The notes under the pieces were generated by a model. It had not been told where the DNA came from and ran no database searches. It worked only from the letters and a program-made list of their open reading frames with translations. Source: Pseudisothecium myosuroides (lineage: Eukaryota > Streptophyta > Bryopsida > Hypnales > Lembophyllaceae). Taken from it: DNA of 64,000 bases. Both the position numbers and the translations under genes were made by a program. Below are positions 23,001-34,460 of this stretch, in pieces; positions within the stretch are counted from its first letter, which is position 1; each line of letters opens with the position of its first letter. The stretch is from NCBI GenBank assembly GCA_951799445.1, contig OX637291.1, positions 10,418,501 to 10,482,500 on the forward strand, read 5' to 3'.

Positions 23001-26000
23001 ATTCAAGCAAATCCGTTGTGTCCAGTTTCACTATATCAGTTTCTTGACCTCGTTTTGCGAGTAGTTTTTGGACCATGGTGATATTTTCATTTTGTGAAGG
23101 CTCCCTGTCTGTTTTTGAGGGTTGAGCAACTCTATGCGAGAAAGATATATTTGGTGGAGCATTATTCTAATCTTTCAACACTTTTAGGACAACATTGCAG
23201 TGACATGGATATACTGACGTTCACGTTTTCTTAATTTCATTTGCTCAGGGATGACCAATTTGCTCATGGGAACAGATTTGACGCCCACGCAGCTTGAATA
23301 TGTAAAGGTTGCACAGACAAGTGGCAACTCTCTTATGTATGTTCCTATGCTCTGCAACTTTTTTTTGCTAAAATTCTCAGTCATTTTCTCATGGTTGCTA
23401 CTTTCGGATAACTATATCAATGTACTCATCGACTGTGGTGTTTTCGTACCACGTGTTGCTTCATTTGGTTAGAAAATAGTCAGACCTCGTTTTGCGTTCT
23501 GTTACGATGAACCGGAACCTTAAGTTTGGGTGGAACGAGGAAGATCAGAAGTTTCATATGGGAGCAGATGATTGTTCATTGTGCTTTGGATGGGCCAGTT
23601 ATAACCAAAGAAATAATTCTAACCTAGTTCATTAAATCTATCCTTTGATGGGCCATCTATCCTTGTTTTTTTATCTTTTGTGGATCATATATCAATTCAA
23701 TGGTCAAACATTTGATTTAGTTGTTAACTAGTCATTATCTAGACGATGATGTGGTCTAGAATTACTTAAATTTGAGTTAGTAGCTCATCAAGAATGTGGT
23801 GGGAAATATTTTTTCTTCTGTATATTTGCTGCTCTTATATGTTAGAATTCTCGTTGATGTGTGCTTGATGTGATGGCAGTGCTCTCATCAACGATGTCTT
23901 GGACCTGTCCAAGATTGAGGCGGGCAGAATGGAACTCGAGTCGGTTTCCTACAATATCCGTAAAGAGGTGGACAATGTTTTTTATCTCTTCGATGACAAA
24001 GCGCAAGAAAAATCGATTGAGATGTCTATGCTTGTGCATGACACAGTGCCAACCTGTATAGTTGGAGACCCTGGAAGATTCCGTCAGGTACTTGTCTTCA
24101 CTTTATGTGGAAAATTAGCACTATTTAGCTCTACTAATGTTTAGGTTCTTGGGTTTAGGCGGAGTTTGAGAAGTTGAGAGGTTCAAAAACTTTTTTGCTA
24201 GTTCTGAGCGACCTAGGTTTATTCTCAGAACAGATTATTTTTTAGGCAAGGAATATTCATGTGTGAATCTCACATACAATTAATTTTTTGTGCAGATTCT
24301 TGGCAACCTTATTGGCAACGCCTTGAAGGTACTCTTCTTTACTTTTTATGCTTGTACAGCGTTATTACAGGAGATATTAAGAAGAAACATGTGAGTCCAC
24401 TAGTTGGCACATCAAATATCGACATTGAGGTTTGAGATTATTATTTGAAGAAGTAACCATAACTCCTTAACCCTTAAGTGCCCGAGGGGTCAAAAATTGG
24501 TGCTTCCATATCTTTAGGAGTTGAAACAAACCATTTATGAAGGTTTAAGGGAGGGAGCAACTGAAACAATAGAAAGAATAAACCATACCCTGCATTTTTG
24601 AATGATGGAAATATGTTAGGAAGTTACTATAATTGACAATTGGCTTCCACAGTGGTCGGATTTTTAGTTCAGATACTTTGGCGTTAAGAGACGGGTAGTC
24701 AGTATTTTGCGTGGTTTCTCTCGGTTCATTCTAATTTTTTTCCCTATCGTTTTCTTTCCATCAGTTCACGATGGAGGGCAGAATTCTTGTCTGTGTTCGT
24801 ATTATGGACCCCAATCAAGATACCAGCTTAGACTTCACATCTATCAATATTGACCACAAAGATGCGGCTCCAGGAGACGTACAGCCTTCGCAGGTGCTTC
24901 CTAAAGAGACTGTTTCACAAGAAGAAGGATTTGATGGGTCGAGCTTGAGTAGAGGAAATACTGCTCCCAGATTGAGTATTCAATCAGGAAGTGAGTTGAA
25001 TAATAAGGAAACGGTTGAGTTATGGAGGAAATGGAAATTGAAGACTAAATCGGGCAGGGACTGCATGGCTCCTGATCATTTCATCATCATTGCTTCCGTG
25101 GAAGATACAGGTGAAGCTCTCCATTATTTAAACATTGTTGTCTCATCGCCCTTATTTTCTGTTCTTTTTCTTTTTCTCTTTCTTTTTGTTCTTTTTTGTT
25201 CTTTTTTGTTCTTTTGTTTGTTTGTTTACTCGGTCTTTTTTTAAATTTTTTATCGTGTTGTATTTAGCTACTGGTCTTTCTTTGCTTTTCTCTTAGTTTC
25301 TAATGGCATTGATATTCAGGTAATGGCATTCCCAACGATCTGGAGCATCGTTTGTTTCTACCTTTTTCTCAAGCCGATAGCAACACCCCAAGGGAATACG
25401 GGGGCACTGGCATTGGCTTGTCTATCTGTCAGGTGAGTTTACGTTCTCACTAACATTCTTGAGTAGCAGGGGCATACTACTCTTGAGAATGTGCCAAGGA
25501 TTAGTTATTTAGAGCGAAGTCATGCCAGTCAGAGCAAAATCAGGACAAACATATGAAGACAGTGCCTCATTGGTTGCGCAGCTTTGACTTGTTTAAATTC
25601 AGCTCAGCTTCGCAAAAAAAATTGTAACTTTTTTTTGTGGTTCTTGTTTTTTGTTTTTTGCGTGTTTCACGATGTTTTGATTTTCATAGACGTTACAGAT
25701 TTGTCAGTGTATGCTGATCGATGAGCGCTGGCACTCACTTTGCAGAAACTGATAAAACTGATGAACGGCAATCTCTCTGTGAGGAGCAAACCAGGAGAAG
25801 GAAGTGTCATAGAATTCACACTTCCTGTGGGCTTATCTTACGATTCTGTGGGGAGCAAGCCAAGTTGCACACCACCTCTAATGGAAGACAAGGCACTGAA
25901 GGGACAACGTGTTGCTCTGGTGGACACCGATCTTGTTCGACAGGTACTGTGGTTTTGACATTACCATCTCAGTTAGCCTCAGCATGTGATCAAACGTTGT

Positions 26001-28370
26001 TCCGACTCCATAACATTCTAGAGCAGTGTTGATTGCCCATCCTTTTTACTGTGGCTTCACTGTAGTTGGCTATCACTACACTTGCCTATAATCATTGGTT
26101 GAGTACCAATGCTTTCATTCTAGAACGCAAGCTATGAGAGGAACTTTGTCAAAGATGATAATTTCAGTGAATCAAAGGATCTTGGATACCCTGTTTTTCC
26201 TTGATTTAGTCATTGGGCCCAAGGTGCTTGCAACTCCTGTCAAATGTTACATGGTTGTAATCATTTTTCTCTATGGAGTAATCTTCATGAAATTGGAGAC
26301 GTCTGATTTTCTACTCAATTTCGAGTTGCAGGAAGTGACAGCCAGCTACTTGCGGTGTTTGGGTATGCATGTTGAGCTGGCCGGAGATGTGCAATTCACC
26401 TTGAAGCTTCTATCTAGGTAATGGCGGTGAAATCTTCACTGTAGGTTTTCAAAGTTGATAACTAGACTGTCACTGACATGTGCATTTTCTGTTTGAAGGA
26501 CTGGAGGACCTGCAATAAATGCTGTTTTGGTCGATTTGAAAGGATTACCGAGCCTATCAACTATGGAGTTGGTCACCGCAATACGCAATACACCCAGCCT
26601 GAAAGCCTTGCCTGTGCTGGCTCTGCCCTATCCGGGTCTGACGCCCTCAGCTGAGAAGGATTTAAAAGATTCTGGAGTCTCCTTTATAAGCAAGCCACTC
26701 CGATATTCCACCCTAGCTTCTGTGTTGCAAGAGGCGATTGGTTTGTCACGTAAAGCACCCCTGAAGAAGAGAGCTATAGACACCGTCAAGCTGCTGACCG
26801 GCAAGCGGTGCCTTGTGGTAAATCTTCTTCATTTGAACCCCTATGCCTGATCTAAAACTCGGAAGTCCACTTTGGTCAATAACGTTAACGTCCAAAACAT
26901 GTTTATTTAGTTCAATAATATAGGGCCTAATATAGGGCCTGATATGTTTCTCCTTTCTATTGAAATATATTTTGCTCTCTCCCTTGAAGCTTTCTAGATT
27001 ATTTGTTCCAACTTGTATTGATATGGAAGTATCCACTTTTGACCATATAGGCACTCAGGGTTTATCTTTCAAACCCATTGTTCACTATGCGTCATTAATT
27101 GCAGTCCACATCGAGAAGGCCACATTACCATTAAAAACATAAGCTTCTATATTGTCAATATCTCTATTGCAGTGGAAGATGGGCAGAAGTTAGCAGAAAC
27201 TGGGCAATGTTGCTAAGCTCACCTTCATTTGTGAGTACCAGCTCTCTGATGTGCATTACATTGTAGGTGGATGACAATATGGTGAACCAAAGAGTGGCAA
27301 CGTCAATGCTGAAAAGATACGGTGCAACCGTTTCAAGTGTGAATAGCGGCACTAAAGCGGTAGCTTCTGTCAAAGACCAGAAAGAAGATGCCAAGTGGGA
27401 TCTTATATTGATGGATATCCAGATGCCTGAGGTACTGATTGAAAATCTTACTGTTTTTTAACTGTATAGCAACGGTACGACTGCAACTATTTTATGTGCT
27501 TCCTTGTGATCGAAGAAGCAGTGATTTGTATGTGTGGCTAATGTGGCGCTCTTAACAGATGGATGGTTGGGAAGCAACACGTCACATCCGCAACTGGGAG
27601 ATTGAGAATTGCGATATTTGCCGACAGACAAATGTTACATGGTGCCGTCACAATCGTTTGCCCATTGTGGCTGTGACTGCAGATGCCATGAAAGGTACTC
27701 ATGAGGAGTGTTTCAGCGCAGGAATGGACGACTACATCACCAAGGTTAGTGCTGCCATTTTTAACTCCAAGTGACTCCATAAATCCACATCTAAGCGAAT
27801 TGAAACAAGTCAGTACAAAAAAGTAATTATGTTTACATTTTTTAACGATTAAAATATGTTTTCTGATCGACTATCAGATTCCAAAATAGACTTCTTATTT
27901 TAAATTGGGCTCGTAGAGATGAACCTTGCTGTGCCCAGGGGTGGCCACGGTTGTCCGCTTCCATGTCTAGAGGAGTTGAAATATATCGTTTATGAAGTTT
28001 CAGAATATTTCGCCAAAGAAGATAACAACAAAGTATCAACAGGAGGAAATCATACCAGTTTTGAAAGTTATTATTAGTTCCCAAATTGACCATTAGTTTC
28101 CAAAGTAGGCTTTTCTATTTTTTAGTTTAGTCACTTGGGGGAAGCATGCCCCGGATTTATGCAATGGTGGAGGTGTGTGAATTGAACGGAGCTCTGTTGA
28201 CAGTTCATGATTCTGATGGTTATTTTGAAGAGAGAGCTGACACATTTTTTGCTTTGCTTTGACAGCCTCTAGACCAGAAGCTGTTGCAGTCACTATTGGA
28301 GCGTTTTGTCGAGAAGGAGATGGTGAATGCCCCACAAATGACTGGAATTCCTGAGCGTTCTGTCAGTTAG
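20039..28370 (+). CDS. CHASE-domain hybrid histidine kinase (cytokinin-receptor-like, divergent)
   Basis: 15 exons: 20039-20299, 20923-21476, 21907-22350, 22888-22910, 23249-23336, 23880-24087, 24296-24328, 24765-25110, 25320-25432, 25746-25943, 26332-26417, 26499-26817, 27267-27431, 27559-27744, 28266-28370. They give 1042 aa. Order: a membrane segment (about 44-66, FRVLVVVMGWLLACGVGAL), an extracytosolic CHASE-like domain (about 90-345), a second membrane segment (about 350-373), the H-box ATVSHEIRTPMNGVIGM with phospho-accepting His417, N-box LGNLIGNALKF, G-boxes DTGNGIP and GGTGIGLSI. Then come a degenerate receiver (about 740-890) and a canonical receiver with Asp893/Asp894, phospho-acceptor Asp941 (LMDIQMPEMDG) and Lys1008. 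This is the cytokinin-receptor layout, with output to histidine phosphotransfer proteins. The CHASE domain departs from the classical AHK2/3/4 sequence, so the ligand is uncertain. Earlier upstream starts are possible but less likely. Confidence 0.92.
24467..24687. mobile_element. Small TTAA-bounded element in histidine kinase intron 7
   Basis: TTAA occurs at both ends (24467-24470 and 24684-24687), with the left end running into CCCTTAAGTGCCC. The left end resembles that of the element at 41005-41243. An internal block (GTGCTTCCATATCTTTAGG and a TTTATGAAG stretch) recurs at 27905-28145. There is no coding capacity, and the right terminal repeat is weak. Confidence 0.5.
26885..27064. mobile_element. 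Small TTAA-family element in histidine kinase intron 12
   Basis: It begins at a TTAA. Its right half has GGAAGTATCCACTTTTGACC followed by a GGCACTCAGGG block, matching the right end of the element at 41005-41243 (GGAAGTATCCACTTTTGACC, then GGCAACTAGGGG). The right-hand TTAA has changed to TTTA, so this is an older copy. Confidence 0.5.
27905..28145. repeat. Copy of an intronic repeat in histidine kinase intron 14
   Basis: It shares the block CTTCCATGTCTAGAGGAGTTG and a TTTATGAAG stretch with the element at 24467-24687. Both sit in introns of the same gene. The ends are not clear in this copy. Confidence 0.45.
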
Positions 28371-29891
28371 TAACGCTCAATTTACTTCCCATGTAGGTTT
28401 TCTGGGTTTGAAGGGAGGTTTGGTGAGCAGATGGAACGTGACTTTAGTGGACAGGCTCCAAGAGCTGTCTGGCCATATTCACTACACTGCTTTATCCTGT
28501 TAGTGTGTGACAGTGGTTTACCAAAGTCGGACTCGCTTGAATTAGTGCGGGCTATTACTGTATTGTACTAATTGCCACCCAAAGGATTTTTGTAGTGACA
28601 CTAATTTTGCGCCCTCACTTGCAGAATAAATCAGTGTAGTTGTTATCCGAGATGATTGATTCCATACCTCGGATTGAAAGGAGCCTCATTTCCCAGTGCT
28701 CGTCTTCCTCCTTGGTATCCTTCTTTGGAAGCAGTTTTCGCTATCAGCAACCTTGCTAGATTTCTGAGTAGTCATCAGAATCCATTGCCACTATCACGTC
28801 CTTGTGGTTCTGAACTAACTGAACTAACTATTTGGGAAATTCTTAGAGATTGTGTGATATTTCAACAGCAAAAATCCTTAACTTCAAGAGAATAGTATCA
28901 TCAGTAATAGATTAGGTCTTGTGCAAGTAGAGCTTTGCTATGAGAAATAACGATATTGTAATGAGAACGGATGTTCTCTCTCAGAAGAGCCTGTACTACA
29001 GTAGAGATAACCTCATCTGTTGGATCTTGTCATCCTGTTTAACCAAAGGTCTCAGAAACTATAACCCATTCGTCAGAGAACAAGATAATGAAATTTAAGC
29101 TTATCATCCTTAGTATCGGCATTTAAGTGTTATTCCGCGTGGTGAATTCCGTAAATAATTTCTACTCGGGCAAATTGAATTGGCAAGTCACTTCCATCAA
29201 TCGGAGTGTGGCAAATTGGAGGTCAAAATTCGCTTCTAGAATTCAACAATAATGTTTTAAATTGAAGTAGTGCCTGGATGGAGCCGCTGTTGCAAACAAT
29301 TAACTGGTTCCAATCTCTATTCCGTATAATTACATATTGAATGTTTTTATCTTCAAGGAGTAATTTGCATCCCTTTACTCTCAGCTCTTTCAATAAAGTT
29401 CACCATTGGAATTATGGTCTGGAAAATGGACTCTGGAGAACATTTGCATAAGAGTATGAAAAGATAATATAAAGATATGACATGTTAAAGTGAGAGAACC
29501 AAGACGTGCAAGAGCTCTGATTCTGCAACAAGAATCGAGCTACTGCTCAATGAAAAGAATCACGAATGCAACGTGCTGCATGAATTCCAGACAACGTGCT
29601 GGAGTTATGACCCTCTTTTATTGCTTCCTCTCTGTACTGGAAATGAAGGACATCGAAGCACTCTAAATCTGGAAGAAAAGAATACTGTAGCCGAACTCAA
29701 AAGGATTTGGCCTACTTCAGTGGGCGAATGTTTTCTGTTCGCGAAGACAGAATCGTGCTTCACCATCTATGAATTTAACAAATCGACAATCAAAAATGCA
29801 TCTTGACTATTTTATGCATGGCTTCATATCTCTTCCTAGAACGACACTGACCTGAATGTTCAATGAGTAGCACGCACAAACAGTGGCAAAA
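28371..29891. other. Intergenic between convergent genes
   Basis: The first few hundred bases are probably the 3' untranslated region of the histidine kinase. The rest holds only short open frames without recognisable motifs. I see no repeat or RNA gene. Confidence 0.5.
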
Positions 29892-30337
29892 TTACTTCAT
29901 TTTCGCCCCCTCCGAGACTCCTTGAGATACACCACTGTGAGCTTGGGGCGCTGGTTTGGCAGCCGAAGTCGCAGAAGGAGCTTCATCTACTTTTTCCTTT
30001 CCAGGTACGGTAGGAGGCTTGGATCCTCCTCTGCTGGCCGCATTCATTTTTTCACCGGCAGAACCAAGCAGGCCATGGGAGGAAGCATACCAGGTAAGAC
30101 CTGCAACGAGCCATGAAATGGTCTAATCGATCAACTGCTTGCCGCTGAATTACGACTCGCCAAAGAAATCATTTCAAACTCGAACTTCGAAATCCCTTTC
30201 TTATCAAAAAGGAGCACTCACAAGAAATATCACGAGAACATTTACAAAGAAGTACGTCAGTCACAAAGGAGCAGAGCAATACCAGTAGCAACCATGCCTC
30301 CCACGAAAACATATCGGAGTGTAGTTCTTGAAAGCAT
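29892..30337 (-). CDS. Small predicted single-pass membrane protein, 87 aa
   Basis: Two exons in transcript order, 30337-30283 and 30100-29892, joined with phase 1 (donor CTACTG|GTATTG, acceptor GTTGCAG|GTCTT), give 87 aa. The N-terminus MLSRTTLRYVFVGGMVATGL is basic then hydrophobic, continuing WYASSHGLLGS, which suits one membrane segment or a mitochondrial-type anchor. The remainder is Ala-, Pro-, Ser- and Lys-rich and probably disordered, ending in EGAKMK. I do not recognise a family. The model rests on good splice signals, consistent phase, a sensible start and coding-like composition. It is too short and too split to stand out as an open frame. Expression evidence would decide whether it is real. 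Confidence 0.5.
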
Positions 30338-31796
30338 GTTTCCGGGAAACTTAGTCCCTCCACGCCCTTCCAGTCCGATTCTGCTCTGGTTCGAGGTTTG
30401 AGTTTGATCCATTTTGTCGAACTTTCTCCCTTCACATTCATTTGCACATGAAGAATAAAAGAATTAACCTTAATTAGGAGCTTAAAAAGAGGCATACAAC
30501 TCCACAACCCTCTGATGATTCTTTCGCGCAAGAAGATTTACTGATCAGATAAATATCCTTAAATCTCTTCAACTGCATGCAATTCTCAACAGCACATAAA
30601 AATGAAGTACCTCGATCACAGCACAAATCCTTTTCGCTTTTTATTCTAAGTTTCACCAAAACTTCTATTTCATATTGCACAACAACAATACCTCAAACCG
30701 TCCAACTGCTTAATAAAGTACCTTAAACTGCCAACCGCGCCTTTGAACGTACTTCAAAAGTCTTTGTTCCTACAAACCTCCAATTCTTGCGCAACTGCCA
30801 AGCAACACTCACGACTCTTAAGCTTCATATCCAGAACGTACGAAAGACAAATAAAAACCAAAAACACGATCGAGCACCATCATAGTACCCCGGAGCCGGA
30901 AAGAAATGACCAAGAATGCGAATAGACAAGAATCAAGACTACAGTGCAGCCATAAGTACAGCATTCAACAAGAATTGAAATTATTCAATACATTCTAGCT
31001 CCATCGCAAGGACTCCCCTAACAGGACACATTCAAAATTAAAACTCAAAATTAAAAAACGAAGACATGCCAGAGATCTAATTCTAATCAGCAAATGATGC
31101 AGCAAACAAATCCGCAAGAATCAAGAAATCTATCCCGAGAAAGGAAACAGAGCAAAATCAACTCATACTATCAAAAAACACTGAGAATACGCATCACGTT
31201 CAGAAATGGAAAATACTAGAAGAAAGTTAGAGCGGTACCTCAGAAGCTCAATGCAAAAAACAAAACAGTAGCAAGGTTTGTCACAAAGAAGGCGGGCTAA
31301 TGCATAACTTATACAGTATCATGGGCGGGAGGAACAAGCATGGCGGGCTCAATGGAGACGACGATGGTGATTGGTGCGTTTGTAGCATTGCCACGTGGAG
31401 GGGTCGACAGAGCTTAGCTGGCCTAGCACATGAGAGCCACGTCAGACAGACGGATGGATGGTTTCGTTCATCCAAAGCCTCATAAATCATCCGTCTGGAT
31501 TGAGTGCACGTTCGGGACCTCTTCGTTAGTTCCGGAATGGAGGCACCGAACGCGCTCCGTCCGGGCGTTTCGGCAGAGCTCTCCACTAGCTTTGCTTTAC
31601 TTTACTCGTTTTGGCGGCCCCTGCGCGTTACTTCGCCCGCGTCTTGATTCTGGATTGCGTTGCATATATCTGCGTGTTGTGTCCGGTTTATAGCATTATT
31701 CCGTTTCTAGCGTTTTTTTAAGCTCTGCCTTGTTCTAGGGATTTTTTTTTCTTCTCGCAATTTGGTACAGTGTAGTGGACTCTAGACGAAGCGCGG

Positions 31797-31830
<34 letters not shown>

Positions 31831-31846
31831 TCGAGGTGATTTAAGG
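30338..31846. other. Upstream region between divergent genes
   Basis: This holds the promoters of the small membrane protein (minus) and the penta-EF-hand gene (plus). The right third is richer in G and C than the left and ends in a TG microsatellite at 31800-31827. I see no gene in it. Confidence 0.5.
31800..31827 (+). repeat. (TG)14 microsatellite in the 5' leader
   Basis: 14 uninterrupted TG units end 19 bp before the start codon of the penta-EF-hand gene, so it is very likely transcribed. Confidence 0.9.
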
Positions 31847-32773
31847 ATGACGGGTGGGAAAGCGCAGCAATCGTATGGCCAGCCACAAGGGGGATATGGC
31901 CAGCCGCCTGCGGGCTATGGGCAGCAGCCTCAAGGGGGTTACGGGGCGCCGCCTTCTGCGTATGGACAGAGCGCTCCTCCCGCATATGGCTCGCAACCTG
32001 GTGGCGCCAGTCCTTATGGTCCAGTTTCGACGGGTTATGGACAGACGCAAACTGGCTATGGAGCGCCACCTGCGTCGGGGGGTTATGGGACGCAGAGTTC
32101 GTTGCCGTCGGGTTATGGAGCTCCTCCTCCTCAGTATGGTGGATATGGAGCTCCTCCCGCTCAGACAGGGTACGGAGGGGGCTATGGCCAGCAGCCGCAG
32201 CAGTATCCGCCGCAGCAGTATCCAGCTGCTGGCGGTGCAGGGTTTCCTCCCGGAACGGACCCGTCTGTTATCAACATGTTTCAGCAAGCGGACGTGGATC
32301 GCAGTGGGACCATTGACGCTTACGAGCTAGGGCGAGTGCTGTCCCAGGGGCGGCCTCCGTTTTCTCCCCGCACGCTTCGGCTTATGCTCCATCTCTTTGC
32401 TGACAATAGGAACGACACAACCAGGATTGGTCCTGTAGGGTTTGCGAAGCTCTGGAAAGAAATTCAGCAGTGGCAGAAGAAGTTCCATGAATTCGATAGG
32501 GATAACAGTGGCTCCATCGAAGTGTCGGAGCTGCAAGCGGCGCTGATGAGCTTTAACTTCAACATTCCGCCACCCATCTTGCAGATGCTGGTCTCCAAGT
32601 ACGATGTTACCGGCGGGAGCAGGAGCATCGGTTACGATAATTTTGTGGAGTGTGGATTCATTGTTAAAGGGTTGACGGAGAAGTTTAGGGATCAGGATAA
32701 AGCTTTGTCCGGAAACGCCACATTTGACTACACATCCTTCATGCTGTTGGTGATCCCATTTGTCGCCGCGTGA
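31847..32773 (+). CDS. Penta-EF-hand calcium-binding protein (ALG-2/CML49-50 type)
   Basis: A single uninterrupted frame of 308 aa. Residues 1-135 are a Gly-Tyr-Pro-Gln repeat region (QGGYGQPPAGYGQQPQGGYG and similar), typical of the disordered head of plant penta-EF-hand proteins. The calcium-binding part follows. EF1 has a full loop DVDRSGTIDAYE and EF3 a full loop DRDNSGSIEVSE. The other three sites (for example near NRNDTTRIG and VTGGSRSIG) have lost ligands, as is usual in this family. The protein ends LLVIPFVAA. Members sense calcium and dimerise through EF5, and are linked to membrane repair, traffic and stress. The lack of introns stands out among the many-exon neighbours and against the plant homologues I know. 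The ATG at 31847 fits the family start. Confidence 0.93.
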   Translation: MTGGKAQQSYGQPQGGYGQPPAGYGQQPQGGYGAPPSAYGQSAPPAYGSQPGGASPYGPVSTGYGQTQTGYGAPPASGGYGTQSSLPSGYGAPPPQYGGYGAPPAQTGYGGGYGQQPQQYPPQQYPAAGGAGFPPGTDPSVINMFQQADVDRSGTIDAYELGRVLSQGRPPFSPRTLRLMLHLFADNRNDTTRIGPVGFAKLWKEIQQWQKKFHEFDRDNSGSIEVSELQAALMSFNFNIPPPILQMLVSKYDVTGGSRSIGYDNFVECGFIVKGLTEKFRDQDKALSGNATFDYTSFMLLVIPFVAA

Positions 32774-34460
32774 AAAGGAGTGCTTGTTTGCGCATATCGG
32801 TATGAAGAAGTGCCTAGTCTTCGTCACTGCAGTATCTGACATGACGCAAATAGAGGCCCTGCCAAACTCTAGCAAGTGCTTTTCCATGTGTCCTCTTGCC
32901 GCTGTTGGGTGACTATTGCAGAGCCTAGAGCAGAGTTTTGTTTTGGGAACAAACAGAGACAAAGCCCTTACAACAGAGTTTAGATCCTCCGTAGGTGTTG
33001 ATAGTTGTGAATGGGCTAATTTGGGGAGCTGACTTCAGAAGTCTGAATCGTAACGTAGGCACTCTTAGTTCTGCAATTCTGTGGATAGTGGATTTTTTTT
33101 TCTGGTCATGTACTTATAAATGAAATAAGGCAATCTATTCATTGAGGCAAGTCGATGTCTTTGAATAGTGTACCGACATTTTACCATACTACAGTCAACA
33201 TGTTTCTAAACCTTGAAACCTTGAAATTCATGTGATATCGTGCCTTGTACGGCTTGACTTGAAACAATCTATCACCATACTGAAAGGTTCAGTCCTCTTG
33301 CGCTGTTGCATTCGATGCCAAATCTGCAGACATCAATGTTTTTACCCCATTCGTCTCTGCATACACAGTTCATACACCCACCGACAAATGAAACTAGCTC
33401 ACAGGGAAATGAGAACCGTTACCGTAAACAGAGGGTCTTGCTGTTCATGAGTAGGCACTTGTCGAAGCTCAGGATGTAAGGTAACCGCACCTAATTGCTA
33501 CGTTGCGGCAAATCAACCTGTACAGATTCTCGTGAATATGTACTAAACAGGAAAGCCTAAAGTCCGTAAGTCTGTAAGTCTGTTCTTAGTTCACCTTCGA
33601 TGAGAATTTTCAAAGCTCATAGTTTATTGATAAATTGTCGAATGGGTACTAATCTACAGTAAAGAATCTAGAATCCTTTTCCAATTCCAAACAAAATTTA
33701 ACAAAATCATGCTCATACTCAGACACTTGCGAACGTTTCGTTGTGGTTGCCATATTTGCTGCTAGCCAGCAACGTAAGGCTAGCTGATCCACATGCCACA
33801 ATCATGTTGTAAGTTGACAGTTGATACCAAACAGAGTCGGTGACGAAGCAGTCATCCTTGACTTTTTGAGATCATGACAACATGATTGACAGGCTCTTTA
33901 GTCCAATGCGGACGTCGCAAAAACGGATTCCAGGATGCGAACGTTCTGTACTTTCCAAAAGTCACCAATGTGTCGGTGAAGCCTTCAAATGAAAAAACAT
34001 ACAACTCGACGGCTCAAGTTAACCATAGAAGGACGGGCTGGTCACCGTGGAAATCAACTTTTCTGGTACCTTGTGAATCATGTCCTACATAGGAGGATTT
34101 TCTGTCATCTATCCGACAATTAGTGACCGCTGCGCCCTAGGACATTGTTTTCTAGTGTAGGTCCCTTTGGAATCCTTGAAAAGATCACCCGTGGTGAAAA
34201 TAAATTAAAAAAACAGGCTGGATCTACAGGAACAGTTGCACATTAAAAAATAATTTGGAATTGCATGAGCAACAGTTGTAGAGCGTGCCAAGTTCCTGTT
34301 TATTCACAGGAAGTCTCAAACCCTCTATAATTTGACCCTGACTTAGGTATCCCATAGAAGGTTTTCAATCAATTATAATATGCACATCTTTCCTTTTCAT
34401 ATAACATCTGCATGCACACACGGATGTGCTATCTCTTTGAGACTAAAATAATGACACCAT
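32774..34460. other. Intergenic between convergent genes
   Basis: This is the 3' flank of the penta-EF-hand gene and of the RLSB-like gene. Open frames are short and without motifs. No repeat or RNA gene was recognised. Confidence 0.5.
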
